Assembly: GCA_927441425.1 (NCBI GenBank)
Contig: CAKMKG010000023.1
Coordinates: forward strand, 1 to 64,000
Reading direction: 5' to 3'
DNA length: 64,000 bases
DNA from: an uncultured Bacillota bacterium
GTDB lineage: Bacteria > Bacillota > Clostridia > Peptostreptococcales > Anaerovoracaceae
Shown: positions 8,693 through 17,558 of the stretch, piece by piece
Layout of the letters: the number at the start of each line of letters is the position of its first letter
How positions within the stretch are numbered: position 1 is the stretch's first letter
Position numbers and translations under genes: made by a program
The notes under the pieces: model-generated
Databases searched by the model: none
What the model was told of the DNA's origin: nothing
Seen by the model: only the letters and a program-made list of their open reading frames with translations

Positions 8693-9838
8693 ATGTTTAT
8701 TTATGTTGTGAGTGCGGGGGATCAGCTTTGGCAGATTGCTGAAACTTTTCAAGTATCCCCTGATCAGATTATCAAGGCAAACGGTCTCCCAAATCCAAAC
8801 AATTTATTGGTCGGCCAATCCTTGATTATTCCAACGGAAGAACCGGTGATTCAAAAGGCCGTTGCCGGAGTAAACGGGTATCTCTATTTTCTGGGGCTGC
8901 AAGCGCCTCCAATCGTTGAAGAAAATGGGCGACATCTTACATTTGTTACCTCGTTTGCTTATGTTGTCAAGGAAAACGGCGATCTTACACCGATTGATGA
9001 TGATCCAATGATCGTGGCTGCTTATGAAAATCAAGTGCTGCCGATGATGGGGATCGTAAATTTTTCCGCTACTGCAAAAGGCCAGAACATCGCACATGCT
9101 GTATTAAACAGTGAAGCAGCAATTCAGAATCTTCTCAACAATATTATCTCTATCATGGAACGGAAGGGATACTGGGGTCTAAATATCGATTTTGAATATG
9201 TGTTGCCGGAGGATAGAGAGCGTTATAATGATTTTCTAAGAATTGCGGTGGAGCAGCTTCACCGGGAGGGATTTTTTGTTACATCCGCTGTGGCACCCAA
9301 GTATGGCCCGGAACAGAAAGGCTTACTCTATGAAGCAATCGATTATCCCGTCCACGGAAACTTACTTGATTTTGTGATTTTAATGACCTATGAGTGGGGC
9401 TATCGAATGGGTCCTCCTCAGGCCATATCACCATTGGATCAGATCAGAAGAGTCCTTGATTATGCGGTAACGGTCATTCCGCGAAATAAAATATACTTTG
9501 GTTTTCAAATCTACGCCCGAGACTGGATACTCCCCCATATTCAAGGGCAGGAGGCGGAAACGTTCAGCTGCCAGGAGGCGCTGATTCGGGCGGTAGCGCA
9601 TCAGGTAGAAATCCAATATGACACAATTGCACAATCTCCCTATTACAGATATCAGGATAGTCAGGGGAGAACTCATGAAGTTTGGTTTGAGGATGCAAGA
9701 AGCGCCCAGGCGAAGTTTGAGACCGTAAAGGAATATGGGATCGCAGGGATCAGCTACTGGGCACTTGGTTATCCGTTTCCACAAAACTGGACCCTCCTTG
9801 AAGCAAATTTTCAGATAATAAAATATAGTTCGACATAA
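8693..9838 (+). CDS. LysM-GH18 peptidoglycan hydrolase (SleL/YaaH-like)
   Basis: Protein of 381 residues with one N-terminal LysM (residues about 2-47, YVVSAGDQLWQIAETFQV) and a glycoside hydrolase family 18 barrel (about 55-375). The catalytic region reads GLNIDFEYV, which keeps the acid Glu and the neighbouring Asp of the family's DxxDxDxE motif. SleL/YaaH enzymes are N-acetylglucosaminidases that degrade spore cortex during germination. No signal peptide is present, as in other SleL-like proteins. Start ATG at 8693 follows AAAGGAT. Supports a spore-forming host. Confidence 0.88.
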   Translation: MFIYVVSAGDQLWQIAETFQVSPDQIIKANGLPNPNNLLVGQSLIIPTEEPVIQKAVAGVNGYLYFLGLQAPPIVEENGRHLTFVTSFAYVVKENGDLTPIDDDPMIVAAYENQVLPMMGIVNFSATAKGQNIAHAVLNSEAAIQNLLNNIISIMERKGYWGLNIDFEYVLPEDRERYNDFLRIAVEQLHREGFFVTSAVAPKYGPEQKGLLYEAIDYPVHGNLLDFVILMTYEWGYRMGPPQAISPLDQIRRVLDYAVTVIPRNKIYFGFQIYARDWILPHIQGQEAETFSCQEALIRAVAHQVEIQYDTIAQSPYYRYQDSQGRTHEVWFEDARSAQAKFETVKEYGIAGISYWALGYPFPQNWTLLEANFQIIKYSST

Positions 9839-9855
9839 AATATCAAAATGTGACA

Positions 9856-9884
9856 TTGACAATACTTTTTTTAATGGATAATAT
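9856..9884 (+). promoter_or_regulatory. Vegetative promoter before the flavodoxin/ferredoxin gene
   Basis: TTGACA at 9856-9861 and TAATAT at 9879-9884 with a 17-base spacer, 30 bases upstream of the gene start. Confidence 0.65.
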
Positions 9885-9913
9885 AGGTATCATATAAATG
9901 AAGGAGTTCTGCG

Positions 9914-10768
9914 ATGACAACGGAAATTTACTATTTGTCGGGAACAGGAAACTCGCTCCACGTTGCCAAAGAATTGAAAAAAAGAATTCCGGATTCGGAT
10001 CTGATCCCACTTGTCGGAATCAAGAATAAAAAGGGTATAAAAACCGAAGGAGAAGTGGTCGGCTTTGTTTTCCCCGTTCACTTTATGACCGCTCCGAAGG
10101 TAGTTTTCAGCATACTTGAAAAGATTGATATGGCCACGGCAAACTATATATTTGTCATCGCGACAAGATGCGGAACACCATGTGGGGTGATGTATCGGCA
10201 ATTCGAAAAGCTTCTCCAAAGAAAGGGAAAATGTCTTGCCTCGTATATCACCGTAAATATGGCCAACAACGATCCGAAATTTAAAAACTGGAAACCCTGC
10301 TCCCGGGAAAAACTGAATGAAATAGACGCAGCACTTCAAAAAAAGCTGGATATTTTTATGGATGTCATACAAAACAGGGAGCAATATCGGGAAACGGATC
10401 ATGAAATAACCTTTCCGGTCAACCCTGTATTTGAACGGTTAGGAATTCTTGTCATAACCCTTGCCGGTGACGGAAAAGAATGCTTTTATGCGGATTCCAG
10501 CTGTAGCGGTTGCGGCAGTTGTGAGAAGGTATGCTTGTCCTCAAAGGTCAGAATGGTAGACGGAAGGCCGGAATGGCAAAAAAATAAGAATTGTTATTCT
10601 TGCTATGCCTGCCTGAACTTCTGTCCGGAACGGGCGATCCAGTTGAAATCAACACCGTTGACAAAATTATATACGGATCAGAACGGCAGATATCATCACC
10701 CGGATATTTCACTGAACGAGATTGCACTACAAAAGCTGGAGCTGGAGCATGGAAAAGTCGAAGGATGA
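9914..10768 (+). CDS. EFR1-type flavodoxin/ferredoxin fusion protein
   Basis: Electron carrier of 284 residues. The N-terminal half is flavodoxin-like, with the FMN phosphate loop YYLSGTGNSLHVA at residues 5-17. The C-terminal part has two 4Fe-4S sites, CSGCGSCEKVC and CYSCYACLNFCPE. This matches the EFR1 family of Clostridia, whose partners are generally unknown. ATG at 9914 follows AAGGAG at 9901-9906. The gene overlaps the downstream GGDEF/HD-GYP gene by 20 bases, so the two are cotranslated, which is an uncommon pairing of a redox carrier with cyclic-di-GMP metabolism. Confidence 0.88.
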   Translation: MTTEIYYLSGTGNSLHVAKELKKRIPDSDLIPLVGIKNKKGIKTEGEVVGFVFPVHFMTAPKVVFSILEKIDMATANYIFVIATRCGTPCGVMYRQFEKLLQRKGKCLASYITVNMANNDPKFKNWKPCSREKLNEIDAALQKKLDIFMDVIQNREQYRETDHEITFPVNPVFERLGILVITLAGDGKECFYADSSCSGCGSCEKVCLSSKVRMVDGRPEWQKNKNCYSCYACLNFCPERAIQLKSTPLTKLYTDQNGRYHHPDISLNEIALQKLELEHGKVEG

Positions 10769-12572
10769 ATTGATCTTACATATTGACCGATTGGAGGCAA
10801 TCCTTGATAGCCTTCCTTTTGACGTGTGGATGAAGGATGTGGCAGGGAAGTATCTCTTCGTCAACAATAGCGTTGTCGAGGATACCGGTTTCGCAAAAGA
10901 GGACATTATCGGGAAGAACGATTATGACCTTTATGAAAAAACGGCGGCAGATGCCTATTCTGCTAGCGATAAAGAGATTTTGGAAGGGACACCACGTGGA
11001 GTATACGTATCACAGCTTCCAACGGGCTCCTTCGAGGAATATAAAAAGCCTGTTTATGATCAATCTGGAAAAATAATGGGTTCTGCAGGCTATTCAAAGG
11101 ATATAACACAGAATGAAAACATGCGGACAGAGCTCGCACAGAGTGAGGAGCGATTCCGGACCATATTTGAAGAAGCGCCTTTGGGAATTGGGATCTTCGA
11201 TTCAATAACCGGACGGGCGATGCAGGTCAATGCAAGATATGCGGAAATCATAGGAAGAACAAGAGAAGAGGTCCTGGCACTGGATTGGAAGAAATACTCC
11301 CACCCCGATGAAATCGAGGAAAACCTTCATCGGGTCAACCTTTTGACGGAAAATAAGATAACTGGATTTTCCATGGTCAAACGATACATCAGACCGGATG
11401 AGCAAGAGGTGTGGGTGAGTATCACCGTGACGCCTTTCCATGTAAATGAGGGGGGAAACCCTTGTCATCTGTGTATGATTGAAGATATCACATCCCGGAA
11501 GAAAGCAGAAGATGAAGTATTATATCTCAGTTATTACGACCAGCTTACGGGGCTGTATAACCGCAGATTTTACGAAGAGGAACTGAAGAGGATCAATACA
11601 AGCCGGAACTTGCCGATCACATTGGTCCTTGCAGATGTGAATGGATTGAAGCTTACAAACGATGCATTCGGGCATTCGTTGGGGGACAACCTTCTGACAA
11701 AGATTGCAGAAGTGTTTAAGAAAGAATGTCGAACGGAGGATATCGTTGCGAGGATAGGCGGAGATGAGTTTGTATTTCTACTTCCGAAAACCAACAGCGC
11801 CGAAGCAGAGAAAATCATTGAACGAATTAACTATTCAATATCGGAAAAACAGAAGGAAAATATTATCTGCTCCGTCTCCTTTGGCTGGGCGACGAAGCAC
11901 TATTTAAAAGAAGATATCAGAAAGATCTTCATGCGGGCAGAGGATTACATGTATCGGAATAAGCTGGCTGAGAGCTCCAGCATGCGGAATGAAACAATCA
12001 AGATGATCACAAAGACCTTGAATGAAAAAAATAGACGGGAACAGCTTCACTGTGAAAGAGTCAGCAATCTGTGCGAGCTGATTGGTAACGCCTTGCGCTT
12101 GAGCCCGCATTCTGTGAGAGAGTTGAAAATGGCGGGGCTGCTTCATGATATCGGGAAAATAGGGATCGATGAAAGCTTGCTTAATAAACGAGGGACGTTG
12201 ACGGAAGCAGAATGGAATGATATGAAGCGGCATCCGGAAATCGGTTATCATATCCTCCGATCGGTCAATGAGTTTGCGCCGATTGCAAAGTATGTGCTCC
12301 ATCATCATGAACGGATTGACGGGAAAGGGTACCCCAGACAATTGAAGGGAAGCGAAATCCCGATGCAGTCAAAGATTATCTGCATTGCAGATGCCTATGA
12401 CGCTATGACAAACCACCGGACTTACAGAGACGATCTCAGCCTGGCGGAGGTGATCGCAGAATTCAAGAGCAATGCAGATTCTCAATTTGATAAGGATATA
12501 TTGAAAGTCTTCATCGATCAGATCTTGAAGCAACGGATTTGGAGAAGAATCGACAGAGCTGGAGGCCGATAA
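10749..12572 (+). CDS. PAS-PAS-GGDEF-HD-GYP cyclic-di-GMP signalling protein
   Basis: Protein of 607 residues with two PAS sensor domains (about 14-120 and 132-251), a diguanylate cyclase domain (about 260-412) and an HD-GYP phosphodiesterase domain (about 425-595). The cyclase has an intact GGDEF active site at 337-341 and, five residues before it, an RTED inhibitory site for product binding. The HD-GYP domain has LLHDIGKIG and HHERIDGKGYP, both intact. It could therefore both make and break cyclic-di-GMP. No membrane segment is visible. ATG at 10749 is preferred over 10722 because GGAG lies at 10738-10741. Overlaps the EFR1 gene, which suggests redox input to the PAS domains. Confidence 0.92.
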   Translation: MEKSKDELILHIDRLEAILDSLPFDVWMKDVAGKYLFVNNSVVEDTGFAKEDIIGKNDYDLYEKTAADAYSASDKEILEGTPRGVYVSQLPTGSFEEYKKPVYDQSGKIMGSAGYSKDITQNENMRTELAQSEERFRTIFEEAPLGIGIFDSITGRAMQVNARYAEIIGRTREEVLALDWKKYSHPDEIEENLHRVNLLTENKITGFSMVKRYIRPDEQEVWVSITVTPFHVNEGGNPCHLCMIEDITSRKKAEDEVLYLSYYDQLTGLYNRRFYEEELKRINTSRNLPITLVLADVNGLKLTNDAFGHSLGDNLLTKIAEVFKKECRTEDIVARIGGDEFVFLLPKTNSAEAEKIIERINYSISEKQKENIICSVSFGWATKHYLKEDIRKIFMRAEDYMYRNKLAESSSMRNETIKMITKTLNEKNRREQLHCERVSNLCELIGNALRLSPHSVRELKMAGLLHDIGKIGIDESLLNKRGTLTEAEWNDMKRHPEIGYHILRSVNEFAPIAKYVLHHHERIDGKGYPRQLKGSEIPMQSKIICIADAYDAMTNHRTYRDDLSLAEVIAEFKSNADSQFDKDILKVFIDQILKQRIWRRIDRAGGR

Positions 12573-12612
12573 ACCATCCAGAGGGTACTTTCAACAGTAT
12601 GATGAACGATAA

Positions 12613-12645
12613 GAAAAGCACGCCATGGTAGATGACGTGCTTTTC
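12613..12645. terminator. Bidirectional terminator
   Basis: Stem GAAAAGCACG (12613-12622) with CGTGCTTTTC (12636-12645), flanked by A and T residues, lies between the converging GGDEF/HD-GYP and cupin genes. Confidence 0.75.
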
Positions 12646-12672
12646 TGCTGAGGAGGAGTATTATTAAATAAA

Positions 12673-13011
12673 TTAATCAATTTCAACCTTGTCAGAAGCT
12701 TGATAGGGGGCAAGAGTTGCCACCAAACGTGCCATTTGACCGGAGTTATTGATTAGGTAATGGCCTTCTTCTGGTTCTACATGAATGAACTGTCCTTTTG
12801 TTAGCGTTGTTGTTTTACCGTCGACAACAATATCAATTTCCCCTTCCATTACATAGAAATTTTCTTCCATAATATTGTGATAATGTGCCTTAAAATCTGA
12901 GCCTGGAGGGAATTGAACGATGGCAAAATTCATGCGAGGACCTTTCATGAGATATTTTGGGCCGCTTTCACCGTTCCGATATTCCAAATCGTTTTCGTCT
13001 ATTACGTACAT
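12673..13011 (-). CDS. Single-domain cupin downstream of lsrK
   Basis: Protein of 112 residues with one cupin barrel. Motif 1 is GSDFKAHYHNIMEENFYVMEG, here shown as HYH and the Glu four residues on, with the usual spacing for metal ligands; motif 2 is GQFIHVEPEEGHYLIN with the last histidine ligand. Such proteins are metal-dependent isomerases, dioxygenases or binding proteins. It is the last gene of the minus-strand unit lsrR-lsrK-cupin. No LsrG is present in the locus, so this cupin is a candidate to handle phospho-AI-2 or its breakdown products. That role is an inference. Confidence 0.8.
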   Translation of the reverse strand: MYVIDENDLEYRNGESGPKYLMKGPRMNFAIVQFPPGSDFKAHYHNIMEENFYVMEGEIDIVVDGKTTTLTKGQFIHVEPEEGHYLINNSGQMARLVATLAPYQASDKVEID

Positions 13012-13030
13012 TGTTTTCTCCTTTCTGTCT

Positions 13031-13122
13031 ATAACGAGGCGTTAAAGTCCATCTTTGCCTCGATATAACGCATCGATGTAAGAACTGTTTCTACAGTCGA
13101 AACTTTCTACTGATGCGTTATA
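13031..13122. promoter_or_regulatory. TAACG inverted repeats between lsrK and the cupin gene
   Basis: An 11-base inverted repeat, TATAACGCATC at 13064-13074 and GATGCGTTATA at 13112-13122, has arms 37 bases apart; the right arm includes the lsrK stop codon. A third element, TAACG-AGG-CGTTA, lies at 13031-13043 near the cupin ribosome binding site. This could be an RNA hairpin that shapes cupin expression or a protein-binding region; there is no T-run for termination. Confidence 0.4.
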
Positions 13123-14674
13123 GCCCGGGTGCAGCCCACATTGGGGTTGTAAGCTTCTGATTGCTCAGATCTAAGCATTCCTTATATACTTTTCGCCAAT
13201 TTTCATAAATCTCACTGTATATCTTGTTGTTTTCGGGGTTTGGTGCATATTCTGCATCCCATTGAACCAACGCTTTTGCAGTCTCTGAGATGTTTTGATA
13301 GATCCCTACACCGAGTCCCGCAGTTATGGCTGCTCCCAACGCAGTCGCTTCCTTGACTTTTGGAACCTTGACAGGGATTCCAAGGACATCGGAAAGGATT
13401 TGACACCAGATCGGGCTTTTGGAGGCTCCATTGGCAAAGATCACCTGCGTAGGACGTTTCCCGGTTATTTCATAAACCATATCAACGTTGCCTTTCGTTA
13501 CAAGCGCCGCGTTTTCCATCAGAGATCGGTAGAAGGTATATTTATTGAACTTTTCGGGATTTAAAGAAAAATTCATAAAGGATGGTGCTGCATGCTTCCA
13601 CTGGATAAAGTTCATAACATCCGAGAAAGTACTCACCATTCCATAACAGCCCGGAGGAATCTTCGCAGCCTCCCGGTTCATAATGTTGTATGGATCTTCC
13701 CCTGTTTTCTCTGCCTGTGCCTTTTCCTCCTGACAGAAAGCATCCCGATACCATCTCATTACTAAACCCGGAAAGAATGCAATTGCTTCATATTGCCACA
13801 ATCCTGGAACCGCATGACAATTCACACGTACACGGCAATTGGGGTCTGTTTTAACCTCGTCAGTATTAAATTCAAACTGCCAGAAGCTTCCGCCAAAGAT
13901 TGCTCCCTGATTTGGCTCGACAACACCGACTCCGATACTGCCAAGCTGTGCGTCTCCTCCACCCGTCACTACAGGTGTCCCCTCAGTCAACCCAGTTATA
14001 TCAGCACAAGCTGCCGAAACTGTTCCTACGACAGTTCCGCTCTCGTAAACGGGAGGGAAGATATCTGTTTTCAGTCCGCATTTTTCGGAGATCTCCGGAA
14101 GCCATGTTCTTTGGGTAAGATCAAAGATTCCTGTGGTGCAGCCGTTGGAAGGCTCGGAAGTCAGCAGACCTGTCAATTTGGCAATCAACCAGTCATTAAA
14201 CATTGTCACGGTTGCTATCTTATCGTAAATATCCGGCAAATGATTCTTCACCCATAGGATTCTAGGAAGAGCTCCGAGGGCAAAGGTCTGGCCGGAAGGT
14301 ATGTAAATTTCCTTTTCCAGTGATTCCGATATTCTTCTTAATTCAATCACTTCTCTGTTGGAACGTGCATCCACATTTGCACAGGCCCAGATTTCTTTTC
14401 CGTCCTTGTCGTAGAGAACGATTCCTTCCCGCATGCTGGTGGTGGCGATCCCTGCAATCTCCGCTGGATTGATTTTGCATATAACGTCCTGAATGCATTG
14501 AATCGCCAGTCCCCAATTGTGAACCCAGTCAAAATCCATGGAACCGGGATACCGGGGATCTTCTTTATGTTCCCATTCCCTCGATGATACACAAATCTGG
14601 TTGCCTTTCGTATCAAAAATGACTGCCCGCACGCTGCCGGTACCTGCATCAATTGCCATTAAATATTGAGCCAT
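13118..14674 (-). CDS. lsrK: Autoinducer-2 kinase
   Basis: FGGY-family sugar kinase of 518 residues that phosphorylates the quorum-sensing signal AI-2 (open form, DPD) after import, trapping it in the cell. The sequence follows enterobacterial LsrK along its length as I recall it: LMAIDAGTGSVRAVIFD, TSMREGIVLYDKDG, IWACANVDARSNREV, TPVVTGGGDAQLG, PSFMNFSLNPEKFNK, KEATALGAAITAGLGVGIY, and the C-terminus AAPGL. ATG at 14674 follows AGGAGAG. Lies 44 bases downstream of lsrR on the same strand. Confidence 0.94.
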   Translation of the reverse strand: MAQYLMAIDAGTGSVRAVIFDTKGNQICVSSREWEHKEDPRYPGSMDFDWVHNWGLAIQCIQDVICKINPAEIAGIATTSMREGIVLYDKDGKEIWACANVDARSNREVIELRRISESLEKEIYIPSGQTFALGALPRILWVKNHLPDIYDKIATVTMFNDWLIAKLTGLLTSEPSNGCTTGIFDLTQRTWLPEISEKCGLKTDIFPPVYESGTVVGTVSAACADITGLTEGTPVVTGGGDAQLGSIGVGVVEPNQGAIFGGSFWQFEFNTDEVKTDPNCRVRVNCHAVPGLWQYEAIAFFPGLVMRWYRDAFCQEEKAQAEKTGEDPYNIMNREAAKIPPGCYGMVSTFSDVMNFIQWKHAAPSFMNFSLNPEKFNKYTFYRSLMENAALVTKGNVDMVYEITGKRPTQVIFANGASKSPIWCQILSDVLGIPVKVPKVKEATALGAAITAGLGVGIYQNISETAKALVQWDAEYAPNPENNKIYSEIYENWRKVYKECLDLSNQKLTTPMWAAPGL

Positions 14675-14718
14675 ATGATCTCTCCTAACAGTTAATATTA
14701 CTATACAGTTGAGGTGTT

Positions 14719-15639
14719 TTATCGAGTTTCTATTTCTAAAACAGCCTTTGCAGTGTCTTCATCGGTAATCAGTATATTGATGCAGCCCGTTTTCAATGCC
14801 GCATCGATCGCTTGAACCTTTTCGGAACCCCCGGCAGCAGCGATTACGTTGGGGAAGGTTGCCAGCACATCGGGCGTCGTACTGATTAGCCTGTCGTGGA
14901 TCGAACCGTTCAAGACCCGGCCGTCCTTATCGATAAAATAGCCAAGGATATCGCCTACTGCACTTTCTGCTTTAAAACGAAGTAGATCGTTTGCAGTCAG
15001 GTTGCCTTCCTTTACTACGGTTGCCTTTTCTGAAACGCCGCCGATACCAACAATCGTATAGGTCGCGAGACGTGCCAAATTGAGAACATCTTTGACTGAA
15101 GGCTCTTCGCGGATGGCTGAAGCCATTTCTGCAGTAGAGGCAATAAACGGCGCCGGAACGATATAGCTTGTTAAATTGGAAATGCCGCTATTAGAAGATG
15201 TGGTGTAATGCTTCACACCGCCGGTCAGGGATACAAAAGAGATGTTGGATTCCTCCGGCAGGTCAAGATTGCGCAGCGTTCGAGCCATGGTGTCACCAAA
15301 GCCTACATTAATAAAAGAGCCGTCTGACATATGATCACTCAGATACATTGCAGTGGCGCGGGCTATGGTCTCGTTGATATTCGTGGAAATCGACGGAACC
15401 AGAACGATCTCCTTCAAGGAATAGCGTGCCTGTAGCTGATTTGTGACCTCGGTCTGCTGGTAAGCATCGGCTCTGATCTTAAACTGGATCAGCTTTTTTG
15501 CTCTGCCTTTTTCCAAAAGCTTGATTACACGCATGCGGGAGATTCCTAGCTGATCTGCAATTGCTTGCTGGGTCATATCTTCAATATAGTAACACCAGAC
15601 AGCCTTAATCATTAAAGAATGTTCATAGTCCATGCTCAT
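14719..15639 (-). CDS. lsrR: SorC/DeoR-family repressor of the lsr locus
   Basis: Regulator of 306 residues. The N-terminal helix-turn-helix (MTQQAIADQLGISRMRV, residues about 22-38) is followed by a SorC-type sugar-phosphate-binding domain (about 55-306), with the GFGDTMARTLRNL and VGIGGVSEKATV regions typical of the family. In enteric bacteria LsrR represses lsr genes and is released by phospho-AI-2. It is transcribed divergently from lsrACDBF, as in E. coli. Its own promoter is followed by a palindromic site (15677-15692) that would allow autoregulation. Confidence 0.9.
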   Translation of the reverse strand: MSMDYEHSLMIKAVWCYYIEDMTQQAIADQLGISRMRVIKLLEKGRAKKLIQFKIRADAYQQTEVTNQLQARYSLKEIVLVPSISTNINETIARATAMYLSDHMSDGSFINVGFGDTMARTLRNLDLPEESNISFVSLTGGVKHYTTSSNSGISNLTSYIVPAPFIASTAEMASAIREEPSVKDVLNLARLATYTIVGIGGVSEKATVVKEGNLTANDLLRFKAESAVGDILGYFIDKDGRVLNGSIHDRLISTTPDVLATFPNVIAAAGGSEKVQAIDAALKTGCINILITDEDTAKAVLEIETR

Positions 15640-15676
15640 AAAATCTCCTATTTTCTCTTTCCTTAATAATGAGGAA

Positions 15677-15692
15677 GTAACACAAATGTTAC
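15677..15692. promoter_or_regulatory. Candidate LsrR operator
   Basis: Perfect palindrome GTAACA-CAAA-TGTTAC lies in the leader of lsrR, about 30 bases after its -10 box. Its core ACAAATGTT recurs exactly at 15901-15909, against the -35 box of lsrA. A shared element at both divergent promoters suggests binding by LsrR. Confidence 0.55.
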
Positions 15693-15722
15693 AGTACGGA
15701 TAAAAAGTTTTAATTTAGATTC

Positions 15723-15751
15723 ATTATATAGTGAAATAAAAACACTGTCAA
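15723..15751 (-). promoter_or_regulatory. lsrR promoter
   Basis: Read on the minus strand: TTGACA (15751-15746), a 17-base spacer and TATAAT (15728-15723), a consensus vegetative promoter. Confidence 0.85.
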
Positions 15752-15900
15752 CCTCTTTATTTTACCCCGAAAGATCGAGATATTCCGAGAGCAAATTAAT
15801 AATAATCCCGACATAATAGGGTTTCTGTCTAGCTTTCCTACTATTATTATAAGTTGCTTTTCATCGATAATAAGTGCAATGAAATAATTATTTTTACATA

Positions 15901-15936
15901 ACAAATGTTGACAAGTAGAACAAAAAGCATTATGAT
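15901..15936 (+). promoter_or_regulatory. lsrA promoter with overlapping operator half
   Basis: TTGACA at 15908-15913 and TATGAT at 15931-15936 are 17 bases apart. ACAAATGTT at 15901-15909 overlaps the -35 box and repeats the core of the palindrome in front of lsrR. The rest of the 390-base divergent region (15640-16031) is AT-rich, with one imperfect AATAATA inverted repeat around 15797-15850. Confidence 0.75.
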
Positions 15937-16031
15937 GAAACAAAATATTAGAATTGTAACTTATGTATCGAAGGTCAAATTGTCCAATGATTCGTCGACT
16001 CACGGAGTCTAAGATAATATGGAGGATTCAT

Positions 16032-17558
16032 ATGGGTTCAAGCAACAACGACGGAAATCAGATTCCCGCCATAAGCATTAAGGGGATTAGCAAATCATTT
16101 GCTTCAAACGTCGTGCTGCGAGAGATCAATCTTGATGTTTTCGAGGGAGATGTCGTAGCGCTGATTGGAGGCAACGGTGCAGGGAAAAGCACCTTGATGA
16201 AAATTCTGATGGGTATTTATCAGCCTGACGGAGGAGAAATATCAATTTCGGGAAAAAGGGTCAATCTATCGACGCCTTCTGCAGCACTCGCAAATGGCAT
16301 ATACCTAGTTCCTCAAGAGCCAATGTTATTTCCGAATATGACAGTGGAAGAAAATATAGTACTAGGATTTAAGGAGAAGCGAAGCGAGTTGCATGTTCGC
16401 CTGGAAGCTCTGATTGAAAATTTGGGCTGGGATTTGAAACTGGACCGTAAAGCGGAAAGCTTATCCATCGCTGAACAGCAATTGGTAGAGATATTAAGAG
16501 GCTTACTGCGTAATTCAAAAATTTTGATTCTGGATGAACCGACATCAGCGCTGACATTTAATGAAATTGAGTCTTTGTTCCGTATCATAACCGATTTACA
16601 TAGCAATGGGATTAGTATCTTCTATATTACGCATCGCCTTACTGAAGTATTTGATATCGCAACCAGAGTCGTTATTCTTAGAGATGGCCAGATTACAATG
16701 GAAGGATCCGTAAGCCAGTTTAATCAGGAGATGCTGATTCAGGGCTTGCTCCCGACGAATTATGAGAGGGCAGCGAAAAAAGAAAAGGTGTGCAAGAATA
16801 TTGACGGCTCAGCAATCATGCCGTTATTGGAAGTTAAGAATTTCAGCGGTTACGGATTTACTAGTATCAATCTGAAGGTCTACCCGGGAGAGATTCTTGG
16901 TTTAGCCGGTGTGGTAGGTGCAGGACGTACGGAATTTGCTGTAACTGTTTTCGGCAAGGATGTTGTCAAGAATGGAAACGTTTTACTATGCGGCGAAGAT
17001 ATCACTGGGAAAAAATGCAGTACAATCATTGAAAAAGGGTTGATTTATGTCCCCGAGGACAGGCATTTGAACGGAATCTATTCCATCAGCGATGTGGAAG
17101 CAAATGTCACCTCTGGTATACTGGGAAATTTTAATAAATTTTTCGTAGACAGAAAAAAAGCAAATGCATTAACTGATGATTACATTAAGGACTTTAGAAT
17201 AAAAGTAACCGGAAGAGATCAGCTCACAGCTTCCTTATCAGGCGGTAACCAGCAGAAAGTTGTTCTTGCAAAGGCTCTGGCTACCAATCCGAAAGTTGTT
17301 ATCCTAGATGAGCCGACCAGAGGCATCGATGCAGGTGCAAGAGGGGATGTTTACCGTATTATTAATGAACTCAGAGAGCAAGGTGTTGCAGTTGTATTGA
17401 TCTCATCTGATATTGAGGAAGTTGTAGAACTTTCAGATCGAGTTGCAACAATGTACCAGGGAAGGATCAATCATACGTTTAGAGGGGAAAGCATTACCGT
17501 CGACAACCTGATGTCAGCCTCCTTCGGTGTATATAAAGAGGAGGTGCCGCATGAATAG
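16032..17558 (+). CDS. lsrA: AI-2 ABC importer, tandem ATPase
   Basis: ATPase of 508 residues with two ABC domains, as in RbsA/MglA/LsrA importers. Domain 1 (about 15-235) has Walker A GGNGAGKSTLMK and Walker B ILILDEPTSALT; its signature LSIAEQQLVEI is of the degenerate LsrA type. Domain 2 (about 265-500) has a degenerate Walker A (GVVGAGRTEFA), signature LSGGNQQKV and Walker B VVILDEPTRGID. The ATG at 16032 is six bases after GGAGG; the frame opens further upstream at 15963 without support. Overlaps lsrC by eight bases. Confidence 0.92.
   Translation: MGSSNNDGNQIPAISIKGISKSFASNVVLREINLDVFEGDVVALIGGNGAGKSTLMKILMGIYQPDGGEISISGKRVNLSTPSAALANGIYLVPQEPMLFPNMTVEENIVLGFKEKRSELHVRLEALIENLGWDLKLDRKAESLSIAEQQLVEILRGLLRNSKILILDEPTSALTFNEIESLFRIITDLHSNGISIFYITHRLTEVFDIATRVVILRDGQITMEGSVSQFNQEMLIQGLLPTNYERAAKKEKVCKNIDGSAIMPLLEVKNFSGYGFTSINLKVYPGEILGLAGVVGAGRTEFAVTVFGKDVVKNGNVLLCGEDITGKKCSTIIEKGLIYVPEDRHLNGIYSISDVEANVTSGILGNFNKFFVDRKKANALTDDYIKDFRIKVTGRDQLTASLSGGNQQKVVLAKALATNPKVVILDEPTRGIDAGARGDVYRIINELREQGVAVVLISSDIEEVVELSDRVATMYQGRINHTFRGESITVDNLMSASFGVYKEEVPHE

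Noticed and set aside
13064-13122. Inverted repeat after lsrK as a terminator
   Set aside because: Arms are 37 bases apart with no T-run, and the next gene in the same direction seems to be cotranscribed; kept only as a regulatory candidate.
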